From Acinetobacter sp. B51(2017) (GTDB lineage: Bacteria; Pseudomonadota; Gammaproteobacteria; Pseudomonadales; Moraxellaceae), in NCBI RefSeq assembly GCF_003711395.1, contig NZ_PJRJ01000006.1, positions 50,973-114,972 of the forward strand: a DNA stretch of 64,000 bases, written 5' to 3'. Below are positions 17,923 through 25,865 of the stretch, one piece after another (the first letter of the stretch is position 1; each line of letters begins with the position of its first letter). The notes beneath the pieces were generated by a model. The model did no database searches and was not told where the DNA came from. It worked only from the letters and a program-made list of their open reading frames with translations. The position numbers and the translations under genes were made by a program.

Positions 17923-20523
17923 ATGTTAAAAAAAATCTTTTTCCAGATTCACTGGTTTTTAGGGATCACGGCTGGCTTAATCCTCTCCATTATGGGGGTA
18001 ACGGGTGCGTTGTATTCTTATGAATCACAGATTTTAAAGTGGATCAATCAAGACAGCTATGTTGTTCAGGTGCAAAATACTGCACCACTAAGCCCTGCTG
18101 AAATCTATCAACGCTATAGCGCGGCTCATCCTGAAGCCCAGATCAATAGCATTACCGTTGCCAAAGACCCCAGTGCTGCTGCCAGTATTAATGTGGCGAA
18201 AGAAGGTGAAAGGCGCGGTCAAACTCAAATGCTCAACCCTTATGACGCCTCGGTATTGCCTGATATCCAAGGCAAAGAGGTGTTTCGCTTTATTGAACAA
18301 TTACACCGTAATTTAACAGTAGGCCCTGTGGGCAAACAAATTACTGGCGCTTGTACTTTAATGCTAATCTTCTTTGTGCTGAGTGGTTTGTATTTACGCT
18401 GGCCAAAACGACATAGCATAAAGCAATGGTTATTTGTCAAACCGCAACTCAAAGGTCGCAACTTCCTGTGGGATTTACATGCAGTGGTGGGCACTTGGGT
18501 GGTGATTTTCTACCTCTTACTGGCATGCACAGGTTTGTACTGGTCATATGACTGGTGGCGTAATGGCATGTTTAAAGTATTAGGTGTCGAGCGTAGCCAA
18601 CCTCAAGGCGGTCAAGGCGGTCAAGGCGGTCAAGGCGGTCAAGGCGGTCAAGGCGGTCAAGGCGGTCAAGGCGGTCAAGGCGGTCAAGGCGGGCGTAGCA
18701 CAGAGCAAACCAGACGCAACGAACGTGCTGAGAAAATCACGCCTGAACAGATTAATATTGCCCTCAACCAAGGCTGGCAAGGTTTTGGTCAAGTCGGACG
18801 GGATTTCTCAACGCTCACCATTACGCTGCCTAAACGTGCAGATGGCGAAGTTTCAATGAGTTTCTTTGATGCCAATCCGCAACATGAACGCGCCCGTAAT
18901 CATCTAAGCTTTAACTATCAAGACAATCGCATTAGCAAGCTTGAGCTATATGAAGATAAAAAGCTCAATGAAAAAATTATGAGCAGTATGCTACCTGTGC
19001 ATCGTGGTAGCTTCTTTGGCCCAATTTACCAATTTATGGCCATGCTCGCTTCTTTAGCAATGCCGCTGTTCTTTGTGACAGGTTGGATGCTATATCTTAA
19101 ACGTCGTAAACAAAAACGCTTAACTTTGGCTGCACGCCAAGGGGCAAGCACACATATTATAGACCCAGATCAAAAAGTATGGCTGATTACTTATGCCACT
19201 CAAACAGGCGTTTCAGAACAACTGGCTTGGCGCACAGCAACCAGCTTACAAGAGGCAAAAATCCCAACGCAAGTCAAAGCGGTACAAGATTTAACTGTTG
19301 AAGATCTTAAAAATACTCAGCATGTTTTATTTGTCGCAAGTACTTACGGTACAGGTGAAGCACCAGATTTAGCCAGCAGTTTTGCCAAAAAGCTATTAAA
19401 TACCCAGCTAGATTTAAGCCACTTAAATTATGCTGTATTGGCTTTAGGTTCTAAAGAATATCCAGACAGTTATTGTCTGTTTGGTCATCAAATTGCAAAA
19501 TGGTTACAAAACAATGGTGCTCAAGCAATGTTTGCGACCATTGAAGTCAACAACGCCAGCAATGCTGATATTGCGCTCTGGAACACTGCCCTTGCACAAA
19601 GCACTAATCTAGATTTAGCCAGTATGCAGGTAGAAAAAGTCTATGATGCTTGGACACTCAAAACACGTCTATTGCTTAATCCAAACAGTTTGGGCCAAGC
19701 TGCGTTTAACCTTGAACTGAGCACCACGCACGATATCAATTGGCAAGCAGGTGATATTGCAGAGATTCAACCAGGCAATAGCCCAGCACGTTTGCAAGCC
19801 TTTTTACAGCAGCATAAACTCACAGCAACAGCAGAGCTGCTACAGGCTTTACGTTATAAAGATCTCACTCAAAACGTCAATGGCTTTTTTAGCACCGACG
19901 AATTATTGAATGAGTTAAGTGACTTACCTGCGCGTGAATATTCTATTGCCAGTATTCCAAGTCAACAAATACTGCGTTTAGTGGTGCGTCAGCAGCACAA
20001 TCATACAGAACTCGGCTTAGGCTCAGGTTGGTTAACGCAGCATCTAGAGGTGGGTGATGAGCTATTATTACGTATTCGTAGTAATCCATCTTTCCATTTA
20101 ATTGATGATAACCGTCCAGCGATCTTTATTGGCAATGGTACTGGGATTGCAGGTTTAATGAGCCTCATTCAAGCACGAGTACGCTTGGATTACACCGAAA
20201 ACTGGTTAATCTTTGGCGAACGCCAACGTGAGCATGACTTTTTCTATCAAAAAACCATTGAAGCTTGGCAGACCACAGGTATGCTCAGTCGTTTAGATTT
20301 AGCCTTCTCACGCGATCAAGCTCAAAAAGTCTATGTCCATCATAAACTGCGTGAACAAGCTGCAGAATTAACTGCTTGGATTGAAAAAGGTGCTGTAATT
20401 TATGTGTGCGGTAGCATTCAAGGTATGGCCAGCGATGTTGATGCTGCATTAATTGATATTTTAGGTGAAACGACTGTTGATCAATTACGTGAAACAGGAC
20501 GTTATCGTCGTGATGTCTATTAA
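17923..20523 (+). CDS. PepSY-TM / flavodoxin / NADPH reductase fusion
   Basis: An 866-residue inner-membrane electron-transfer protein. Residues 1-400 are a PepSY-TM module: helices near 11-33, 139-159, 187-208 and 370-392, with conserved histidines at helix ends (H129, H186). The cytoplasmic part is a CysJ-like diflavin reductase: flavodoxin (about 418-555, with TYATQTG and STYGTGEAPD loops), FAD domain with REYSIAS (671-677), and NADPH domain with the typical C-terminus ending YRRDVY. Electrons would pass NADPH-FAD-FMN-membrane module to a periplasmic acceptor. A Fur box upstream and known PepSY reductases of ferric siderophores (FoxB) suggest periplasmic iron reduction; this is inference. 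A Q-G-G tract of ten identical units lies in the periplasmic loop. Confidence 0.8.
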   Translation: MLKKIFFQIHWFLGITAGLILSIMGVTGALYSYESQILKWINQDSYVVQVQNTAPLSPAEIYQRYSAAHPEAQINSITVAKDPSAAASINVAKEGERRGQTQMLNPYDASVLPDIQGKEVFRFIEQLHRNLTVGPVGKQITGACTLMLIFFVLSGLYLRWPKRHSIKQWLFVKPQLKGRNFLWDLHAVVGTWVVIFYLLLACTGLYWSYDWWRNGMFKVLGVERSQPQGGQGGQGGQGGQGGQGGQGGQGGQGGQGGRSTEQTRRNERAEKITPEQINIALNQGWQGFGQVGRDFSTLTITLPKRADGEVSMSFFDANPQHERARNHLSFNYQDNRISKLELYEDKKLNEKIMSSMLPVHRGSFFGPIYQFMAMLASLAMPLFFVTGWMLYLKRRKQKRLTLAARQGASTHIIDPDQKVWLITYATQTGVSEQLAWRTATSLQEAKIPTQVKAVQDLTVEDLKNTQHVLFVASTYGTGEAPDLASSFAKKLLNTQLDLSHLNYAVLALGSKEYPDSYCLFGHQIAKWLQNNGAQAMFATIEVNNASNADIALWNTALAQSTNLDLASMQVEKVYDAWTLKTRLLLNPNSLGQAAFNLELSTTHDINWQAGDIAEIQPGNSPARLQAFLQQHKLTATAELLQALRYKDLTQNVNGFFSTDELLNELSDLPAREYSIASIPSQQILRLVVRQQHNHTELGLGSGWLTQHLEVGDELLLRIRSNPSFHLIDDNRPAIFIGNGTGIAGLMSLIQARVRLDYTENWLIFGERQREHDFFYQKTIEAWQTTGMLSRLDLAFSRDQAQKVYVHHKLREQAAELTAWIEKGAVIYVCGSIQGMASDVDAALIDILGETTVDQLRETGRYRRDVY
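18604..18693 (+). repeat. 9-bp tandem repeat, 10 units
   Basis: Ten in-frame units of CAAGGCGGT encode Gln-Gly-Gly at residues 228-257 of the reductase. All units are identical except the last base of the final one (GGG for GGT). Being a multiple of three, copy-number change would alter loop length without shifting the frame. Confidence 0.95.
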
Positions 20524-20534
20524 TCTTTAAACTA

Positions 20535-20565
20535 AAAAACCGAGGCTCAGGCTTCGGTTTTTTTA
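20535..20565 (+). terminator. Terminator of the reductase gene
   Basis: Stem AACCGA.G/C.TCGGTT followed by seven T, 13 bases past the stop codon. Confidence 0.75.
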
Positions 20566-20620
20566 TTGCTTTTTTTAATCCGCGCATCTAGCCTCAAGAG
20601 TACGGCACAGGTTGAACCAT

Positions 20621-21076
20621 TTAATCATGCAAACGAATTTTACGTGCTTTAGGTAAACCTGCTGTCCTAAATTGTTGTGGCTGCAAACGCTCTAATTCAT
20701 ACAAATAGTTTTTTAAATCCGTTAACAACTGTTTAGGTTGCACAACAACATGCTGACCATCCGCAGCCAAATTTAACGATAGGTATTTTTGCTCTCGTGC
20801 TAATACAGGAATAATTTTATAAATCAGCTCTTCTAATGAAATTGGAAACACCCGATAATTGGGCCAATAGCCAATCACAGGTTTAATGAAGGAAGGATGC
20901 TGCCACAAAGCCAAAGCTTGCTGTGTACCAGTGCCTGACCATGCCCACTGCTGCTGAGAATTAATTAAGGCCATGACTTGCTGCTGCGCCACTAAGGCCA
21001 AAACAAACTGTTGATAAATCAAAGCTGCAGGAGCTGCTAAAAGCGTAGATACAGGAGATTCAGATGAGGGCTGCAT
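20621..21076 (-). CDS. DUF2750-like uncharacterised protein
   Basis: A 151-residue soluble protein. The middle (WSGTGTQQALALWQHPSFIK, then the conserved ISLEELIYKIIPVLAREQ and HVVVQPKQLLTDL segments) follows the pattern of the DUF2750 family, whose role is unknown. The N-terminal 35 residues are extra and Ala/Gln-rich. It stands alone, in the same direction as the tRNA array upstream of it, with a terminator of that array between them. The family assignment is from recalled pattern only. Confidence 0.5.
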   Translation of the reverse strand: MQPSSESPVSTLLAAPAALIYQQFVLALVAQQQVMALINSQQQWAWSGTGTQQALALWQHPSFIKPVIGYWPNYRVFPISLEELIYKIIPVLAREQKYLSLNLAADGQHVVVQPKQLLTDLKNYLYELERLQPQQFRTAGLPKARKIRLHD

Positions 21077-21097
21077 AATTTTGCCAAAGGCAGAAAT

Positions 21098-21122
21098 AAA
21101 AAAACCCTACATAAGTAGAGGC
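21098..21122 (-). terminator. Terminator of the tRNA array
   Basis: Minus-strand stem CCTCTAC-TTAT-GTAGGG (one bulge) followed by seven T, just downstream of the last tRNA-Val. Confidence 0.65.
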
Positions 21123-21143
21123 CATTGTTTATTTTAAAATATA

Positions 21144-21219
21144 TGGTGGGCGCTGACGGGATCGAACCGCCGACATTCTGCTTGTAAGGCAGACGCTCTA
21201 CCAACTGAGCTAAGCGCCC
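21144..21219 (-). tRNA. tRNA-Val (UAC), last of the array
   Basis: 76 nt including encoded CCA. Anticodon loop CTTACAA gives UAC. Acceptor stem GGGCGCT/AGCGCCC is perfect. A 105-base spacer, the longest in the array, separates it from the preceding tRNA-Asp. Confidence 0.97.
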
Positions 21220-21324
21220 TGAGGAATAAAAATAACATCGTTATCTTTATGACGCAATACAAACGCAGTGCGTAGTCTTGATGCTAACTTAAAGTCTCAG
21301 GAATTTAAGCTAGTTTAAGATAAA

Positions 21325-21401
21325 TGGCGCAGCGGACGGGACTCGAACCCGCGACCCCCGGCGTGACAGGCCGGTATTCTAACCAACTGAACTACCGCTG
21401 C
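21325..21401 (-). tRNA. tRNA-Asp (GUC), variant anticodon stem
   Basis: 77 nt with encoded CCA; loop CTGTCAC gives GUC. It differs from the other four Asp copies by a paired change: the first anticodon-stem pair (27-43) is C-G instead of T-A, so the stem stays intact. Confidence 0.97.
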
Positions 21402-21445
21402 ATCACAATGTTTCCTAGGAAACATAACCAATATCTTAAAAGATA

Positions 21446-21521
21446 TGGTGGGCGCTGACGGGATCGAACCGCCGACATTCTGCTTGTAAGGCAGACGCTC
21501 TACCAACTGAGCTAAGCGCCC
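21446..21521 (-). tRNA. tRNA-Val (UAC)
   Basis: Same 76-nt sequence as the other Val copies, with encoded CCA. It is followed after 44 bases by the variant tRNA-Asp. Confidence 0.97.
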
Positions 21522-21548
21522 TTAAAGGGTGTTAATTATTCTTTGGGA

Positions 21549-21625
21549 TGGCGCAGCGGACGGGACTCGAACCCGCGACCCTCGGCGTGACAGGCCGATA
21601 TTCTAACCAACTGAACTACCGCTGC
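21549..21625 (-). tRNA. tRNA-Asp (GUC)
   Basis: 77 nt, encoded CCA, common anticodon-stem form. A 27-base spacer leads to the next Val copy. Confidence 0.97.
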
Positions 21626-21638
21626 ATCACAAAAAATA

Positions 21639-21714
21639 TGGTGGGCGCTGACGGGATCGAACCGCCGACATTCTGCTTGTAAGGCAGACGCTCTACCAAC
21701 TGAGCTAAGCGCCC
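21639..21714 (-). tRNA. tRNA-Val (UAC)
   Basis: 76 nt, encoded CCA. Only 13 bases separate it from the next tRNA-Asp. Confidence 0.97.
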
Positions 21715-21767
21715 TGATTTCAGATTGTCAATCTATTCGGTTCAGGAACCGAGTGTTCATCTTAAAA

Positions 21768-21844
21768 TGGCGCAGCGGACGGGACTCGAACCCGCGACCC
21801 TCGGCGTGACAGGCCGATATTCTAACCAACTGAACTACCGCTGC
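21768..21844 (-). tRNA. tRNA-Asp (GUC)
   Basis: 77 nt, encoded CCA, common form. The 53-base spacer to the next Val copy is unlike the other spacers. Confidence 0.97.
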
Positions 21845-21855
21845 ATCAAAAGATG

Positions 21856-21931
21856 TGGTGGGCGCTGACGGGATCGAACCGCCGACATTCTGCTTGTAAG
21901 GCAGACGCTCTACCAACTGAGCTAAGCGCCC
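21856..21931 (-). tRNA. tRNA-Val (UAC)
   Basis: 76 nt, encoded CCA. The 11-base spacer to the next tRNA-Asp is the shortest in the array. Confidence 0.97.
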
Positions 21932-21953
21932 TCAAAAGTTTTACTGTGTTAAA

Positions 21954-22030
21954 TGGCGCAGCGGACGGGACTCGAACCCGCGACCCTCGGCGTGACAGGC
22001 CGATATTCTAACCAACTGAACTACCGCTGC
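21954..22030 (-). tRNA. tRNA-Asp (GUC)
   Basis: 77 nt, encoded CCA, common form. Its upstream neighbour is also Asp, which breaks the strict Val-Asp alternation. Confidence 0.97.
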
Positions 22031-22076
22031 ATCTACACAATATTACGATTGTGGCAAGCAATGTTTAATCAATAAG

Positions 22077-22153
22077 TGGCGCAGCGGACGGGACTCGAAC
22101 CCGCGACCCTCGGCGTGACAGGCCGATATTCTAACCAACTGAACTACCGCTGC
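22077..22153 (-). tRNA. tRNA-Asp (GUC)
   Basis: 77 nt, encoded CCA, common form. Second gene of the transcript, 30 bases after the first tRNA-Val. Confidence 0.97.
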
Positions 22154-22183
22154 ACTTAAATTAATTAAACGCTGAAAAGGATT

Positions 22184-22259
22184 TGGTGGGCGCTGACGGG
22201 ATCGAACCGCCGACATTCTGCTTGTAAGGCAGACGCTCTACCAACTGAGCTAAGCGCCC
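22184..22259 (-). tRNA. tRNA-Val (UAC), first of the array
   Basis: 76 nt, encoded CCA. It is promoter-proximal: its 5' end lies about 32 bases after the -10 box of the array promoter. Confidence 0.97.
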
Positions 22260-22291
22260 TTTTCAAAACGTTTCATCGCTTGATGAGGTGC

Positions 22292-22319
22292 ATTATAGAG
22301 AAACTTTTGGGTGTGTCAA
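22292..22319 (-). promoter_or_regulatory. Promoter of the tRNA array
   Basis: On the minus strand, TTGACA (22319-22314) and TATAAT (22297-22292) are both perfect sigma-70 hexamers with 16 bases between. It is the only strong promoter before the ten tRNA genes. Confidence 0.9.
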
Positions 22320-22471
22320 ACGCTTTTCTACAAGTTTTTCGCTTTTTTGCATTGAATGATTAAAAAATAAGTTATTTTGACCAAAAAAAGTAAAAATCGT
22401 CTAACTTTCACCCAAATATTTAATTCTTGTAGATTTTTTTAAGCAGTATTTGCTTCAGATTTTTAGCATTG

Positions 22472-22996
22472 CTAAAAAAATGAGGCGCTCAAACTGTCTT
22501 TGGTGCATATTTTCTCAGCCGAGATATAGACCAAAGCATTCAGATCGACTAAATCATATAGTTCAACCACATCATCATTACGCATACGAATACAACCATG
22601 CGATAGCGGTACGCCCATCGCCTCAGTCTCTGGCGTGCCATGAATATAGATATAACGTTTAAAGGTATCTACACCCTCGCCCAAATTAAAGCCCGGCTCT
22701 AAACCTTGTAGCCACAAAATCCGCGATAAAATCCAGTCACGCTCAGGAAACTCAGCTGCTAAATTGGCATCATAAATTTCACCTGTGGGCACACGCGCTT
22801 TAAATACAGCATTCTTAGGCTGATCATCGCCAAACTTTTGCGCAATCTTATGCCAACCACGCGGTGTTTTACCGCTATTTTCAGTTTCACCAATGCCATT
22901 TTTACCTGAAGAAATCACATAACATTTACCCAATTTTGGCAAGCTTAAGGTTTGTTCAGCCAAATCAATGAACACATCTGCATCGTGTATTTGCAT
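22472..22996 (-). CDS. YkuD-family L,D-transpeptidase/carboxypeptidase, no signal peptide
   Basis: A 174-residue YkuD-domain enzyme acting on murein tetrapeptides. The catalytic motif is complete: His119 in YIHGTPE, then SHGCIRMRN with His133, Cys135 and Arg137. The N-terminus (MQIHDADVFIDLAEQTL) has neither leader nor membrane helix, so the protein should stay in the cytoplasm. That matches the Acinetobacter baumannii ElsL/LdtK enzyme, reported as a cytoplasmic L,D-carboxypeptidase in peptidoglycan recycling that takes the place of LdcA; orthology is inferred from the missing leader and size. The gene follows ybaN by 3 bases and is likely translated from the same mRNA. Confidence 0.8.
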   Translation of the reverse strand: MQIHDADVFIDLAEQTLSLPKLGKCYVISSGKNGIGETENSGKTPRGWHKIAQKFGDDQPKNAVFKARVPTGEIYDANLAAEFPERDWILSRILWLQGLEPGFNLGEGVDTFKRYIYIHGTPETEAMGVPLSHGCIRMRNDDVVELYDLVDLNALVYISAEKICTKDSLSASFF

Positions 22997-22999
22997 GAA

Positions 23000-23386
23000 T
23001 TAAGTCTCTTTTACACCAACTAAGGAAGAACGCGGTTCTGGTCGTAGCCACAACCAGATGGCCACCGTTAACATGGTCAGGTTGGTAAATACTTTGACCC
23101 AAAAAGGTGCTGGGGTAAACAGCATTACAATAGCACTGACTAACATCATGATCGATGCCCACCATTTGGCCTGACGTGGCACAGTGCCATTTTCACGCCA
23201 AGCACGAATGGTGGGGCCATATTTGGGGTGTTTTAACAGCCAAGCATCCATTTGTGGCCAACCTTTTGATGCAGCCCATGCGGCTAAAATTAAAAATACC
23301 GTGGTCGGCATCCCCGGTAACACCGCACCAATACCCGCTAAGATGACAAAAATCACCACCAAAGCGCGCCAAAATAGGGTCTTCAT
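23000..23386 (-). CDS. ybaN: YbaN/DUF454 inner-membrane protein
   Basis: A 128-residue protein of the YbaN family. Helices lie near residues 5-38 and 70-115. Conserved segments are GAVLPGMPTTVFLILAAWA and the cytoplasmic stretch HPKYGPTIRAWRENG, with the family's P-T-x-F and R-W-x-x-x-G positions present. The function of the family is unknown. It is first in a two-gene unit with the YkuD enzyme (3-base gap), and it is divergent from the DUF1853 gene. Confidence 0.8.
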   Translation of the reverse strand: MKTLFWRALVVIFVILAGIGAVLPGMPTTVFLILAAWAASKGWPQMDAWLLKHPKYGPTIRAWRENGTVPRQAKWWASIMMLVSAIVMLFTPAPFWVKVFTNLTMLTVAIWLWLRPEPRSSLVGVKET

Positions 23387-23467
23387 TGCACGGTCCTACA
23401 ACTGTCATTGGGCTAGTATAAAGTGTAATGTAGAGCAATTGTGCTGTTTTACCCAAGGAATGTTGTC

Positions 23468-24316
23468 ATGCAGCTGCAACTCGTTGAACCATGGTTGCAA
23501 TTTTCAACCCCGATTGTGCGTCAACTTGGTTTTGCCATCGCCAGTCATAATATTGTGCGCCAGATCCCACAAGAACTTGTTTTAGAAAACCATTTTGAAT
23601 TACATCCAGATCAGCTATGGCAGCAGCATTTTTTAGATTATTTGCCAAAACTCAAACAGCTTGATACCCAGCCGCAGCCTTTGTTAGATTTTGTTGCCAA
23701 GCTAAAAAGCACCCGTTTAGGCTTACGCTTTGAAATGCTCATCTGGTTTTGGTTATTAGATGCTGCTTATCATCCTTATCAATTGTTGGGGTATAGCATT
23801 CAAATGATTGATGGGCCACGCACGCTTGGCGAATTAGACTTTTTGATTTTAAATCGCGATCTAAAACGTATTGAACATTGGGAAATTGCGGTCAAATATT
23901 ATTTGGCTGAATATGACTATAGCCTACAGCACTGGTATGGACTCAATCGTTCTGATCGTTTAGCACGTAAGCTGCAACACTTTACCCAAAAGCAATTTCA
24001 GTTCCAACACGCCTTACAACACGACATTGAAGCACGTTTTTGTATGCTAAAAGGTCAGCTGTATTTGCCTGAACATACAGCATACCCACTCCCTGCTTGG
24101 GTGAATCCAACACGGCGTTTAGGTCAGTGGGGACATCATATTCCTGCTGCACAGTTGGACTATTACCGTTTACAACGCCATGAATGGATTTGTGCCAATG
24201 CCACGCCAAGTAGTGCAACTGCACTTTGGTGGACAGATGGCTTATATAAAATGCGCAACACCGAGCAGTATTATATGTACCGTCAAGCCCCATATTTAAG
24301 TCGCAGTATTGTTTAA
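23468..24316 (+). CDS. DUF1853 family protein
   Basis: A soluble protein of 282 residues from the ATG at 23468. That start is chosen because AAGGA stands 8 bases before it; the upstream GTG at 23441 has no such site. The core LRFEMLIWFWLLDA, then TLGELDFLILNRDLKRIEHWEIAVKYYL, contains the E-x-D...E-x-A-V-K-Y pattern of the family, which resembles a nuclease (PD-(D/E)XK-like) arrangement: Asp, then Glu-x-Lys-like on the next strand. Known members are uncharacterised; the nuclease resemblance is inference. Confidence 0.75.
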   Translation: MQLQLVEPWLQFSTPIVRQLGFAIASHNIVRQIPQELVLENHFELHPDQLWQQHFLDYLPKLKQLDTQPQPLLDFVAKLKSTRLGLRFEMLIWFWLLDAAYHPYQLLGYSIQMIDGPRTLGELDFLILNRDLKRIEHWEIAVKYYLAEYDYSLQHWYGLNRSDRLARKLQHFTQKQFQFQHALQHDIEARFCMLKGQLYLPEHTAYPLPAWVNPTRRLGQWGHHIPAAQLDYYRLQRHEWICANATPSSATALWWTDGLYKMRNTEQYYMYRQAPYLSRSIV

Positions 24317-24431
24317 ATTTTACACACTATTACATTTCACTACACAATGTTTATATTTTTTTTATAAAGCCAAACTTAAGCTCAATTGAGCAAAAACAGC
24401 TTAAAAATAATGTCCACAGATGGAGCTTTCT

Positions 24432-24572
24432 ATGAAAAAAATACTTGCTGCCACACTGCTTGTTAGCTTTGCTTTAACGGGGTGTAATACCTTTAAGGGC
24501 GTCGGCAAAGATGTCTCTAAAGCGGGTCAAGGTATCACCAAAACTGCAGAACGTACTCAAGACAAAATGTAA
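24432..24572 (+). CDS. Entericidin-like small lipoprotein
   Basis: A 46-residue lipoprotein. The signal sequence ends in the lipobox LTGC with Cys18 as the lipidated residue. The mature part (NTFKGVGKDVSKAGQGITKTAERTQDKM) has the G-x-G-x-D-x-x-x-A-G pattern of the entericidin EcnA/EcnB family, short amphipathic membrane lipoproteins linked to envelope stress and cell lysis. A ribosome site (GGAG) lies 6 bases upstream. It has its own terminator and stands between the DUF1853 gene and dapE. Confidence 0.8.
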   Translation: MKKILAATLLVSFALTGCNTFKGVGKDVSKAGQGITKTAERTQDKM

Positions 24573-24584
24573 GCCAATCGCTTG

Positions 24585-24614
24585 AAAAAAACCTTAATTA
24601 TTTAAGGTTTTTTT
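24585..24614 (+). terminator. Terminator of the entericidin-like gene
   Basis: Stem AAAACCTTAA/TTAAGGTTTT with a T-run, 12 bases after the stop codon. Confidence 0.8.
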
Positions 24615-24683
24615 CATTGCTAACTTCGAATATATCTATGATTCCCCTATTATAGTTGCACTTTCTCCATAGATTTTAGCCCC

Positions 24684-25817
24684 ATGCAACCCTCAGAAAC
24701 TCTAGAACTCAGTCTACAATTATTACGCCAACCTTCCGTCACTCCTCTCGATCATAGCTGCCAAGACATCATGGCAGAACGCTTAGGTAAAATTGGCTTT
24801 AACATTGAAACCATGCGTTTTGAAGATGTTGATAACTTATGGGCTCGACGTGGTAACCAAGCGCCAGTATTTTGCTTTGCAGGTCATACTGATGTAGTAC
24901 CTACAGGGCATTTAGACGCGTGGAATTCTGACCCATTTTTACCCGAAATTCGTGATGGTAAGCTCTACGGTCGTGGTAGTGCTGATATGAAAACCGCTTT
25001 GGCTGCGATGGTGGTGGCTTCTGAACGTTTTGTGGCGAAACATCCACACCATAAAGGTTCTATTGCCTTTTTAATTACCTCAGATGAAGAAGGCCCCTCA
25101 ATCAACGGTACAGTAAAAGTGGTGGAAACTTTAGAAGCGCGTAACGAAAAAATGACCTGGTGTCTAGTGGGTGAACCCTCTAGTACCAATACCTTAGGCG
25201 ATATTATTAAAAATGGTCGTCGCGGTTCGTTAAATGCCAAAGTAACTGTAAAAGGTAAGCAAGGTCATGTGGCTTATCCGCATTTGGCAATTAACCCTAT
25301 TCACACTGCCTCTAAAGCCTTAGCTGAACTTTGTGACACGGTATGGGATCAAGGCAACGAATACTTCCCTGCCACTTCATTCCAAATTTCTAATATTAAT
25401 GCAGGTACAGGTGCAACCAATGTCGTGCCGGGTAGCATGAGCATTTTAATGAACTGGCGTTATTCCACTGAAGTGACAGCGGATGAATTAAAAGCACGCA
25501 CGCTTGAAATTTTACAGCGTCACCATGTGGACTATGAAATTGAATGGACCTTATCAGGTCTGCCTTTCTTAACCCCAGTCGGTGAATTGGTCAATGCAGC
25601 AAGCCAAGCCATCCAAGAAGTTACAGGCACACAAGCGGAGCTTTCGACCTCAGGTGGTACCTCAGATGGTCGCTTTATTGCACCAACAGGGGCTCAAGTG
25701 CTTGAGCTTGGAGTACTTAATGCCACGATTCACCAAATTAATGAACATACCGATGTGTGTGACTTAGAACCTTTAGCAGAAATTTACGAGAAGATTCTCG
25801 AAAAATTATTGGCTTAA
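24684..25817 (+). CDS. dapE: Succinyl-diaminopimelate desuccinylase DapE
   Basis: A 377-residue M20-family zinc enzyme that removes succinate from N-succinyl-LL-diaminopimelate in lysine and peptidoglycan synthesis. Metal ligands and catalytic residues are in place: His68 and Asp70 (AGHTDVVP), Asp101 (GRGSADMK), Glu135-Glu136 (TSDEEGPS), and a C-terminal His in [11 protein letters not shown]. The dimerisation lid lies near 180-290 and includes [10 protein letters not shown]. Length equals that of the family. Monocistronic. Confidence 0.95.
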   Translation: MQPSETLELSLQLLRQPSVTPLDHSCQDIMAERLGKIGFNIETMRFEDVDNLWARRGNQAPVFCFAGHTDVVPTGHLDAWNSDPFLPEIRDGKLYGRGSADMKTALAAMVVASERFVAKHPHHKGSIAFLITSDEEGPSINGTVKVVETLEARNEKMTWCLVGEPSSTNTLGDIIKNGRRGSLNAKVTVKGKQGHVAYPHLAINPIHTASKALAELCDTVWDQGNEYFPATSFQISNINAGTGATNVVPGSMSILMNWRYSTEVTADELKARTLEILQRHHVDYEIEWTLSGLPFLTPVGELVNAASQAIQEVTGTQAELSTSGGTSDGRFIAPTGAQVLELGVLNATIHQINEHTDVCDLEPLAEIYEKILEKLLA

Positions 25818-25833
25818 TTCAGTCGCATCTAGC

Positions 25834-25864
25834 AAAAAAGGAACGCCATTGCGTTCCTTTTTTA
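25834..25864. terminator. Bidirectional terminator between dapE and the chp operon
   Basis: Stem AAGGAACGC/GCGTTCCTT with A and T runs on both sides; it serves dapE on plus and the chemosensory operon on minus. Confidence 0.85.
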
Positions 25865-25865
25865 T

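Noticed and set aside
18604..18693. Possible origin of replication or iteron array
   Set aside because: The 9-base units are in frame within a large gene, and their sequence gives a Gln-Gly-Gly repeat.
18580..18859. Reading frames on both strands (Leu-Thr-Ala and Val-Lys-Ala repeats) across the 9-bp tract
   Set aside because: They are open only because the repeat unit has no stop in any frame; the host gene explains the sequence.
21325..21401. tRNA-Asp pseudogene because it differs from the other copies
   Set aside because: The changes are compensatory and every conserved position is intact.
21144..22259. CRISPR-like pattern of repeats and spacers
   Set aside because: The repeats are complete tRNA genes of two kinds with anticodon stems and encoded CCA, and the spacers have variable length (11-105 bases).
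22459..22478. Terminator at the end of the YkuD gene
   Set aside because: The only hairpin there is AT-only and overlaps the stop codon; too weak to call.
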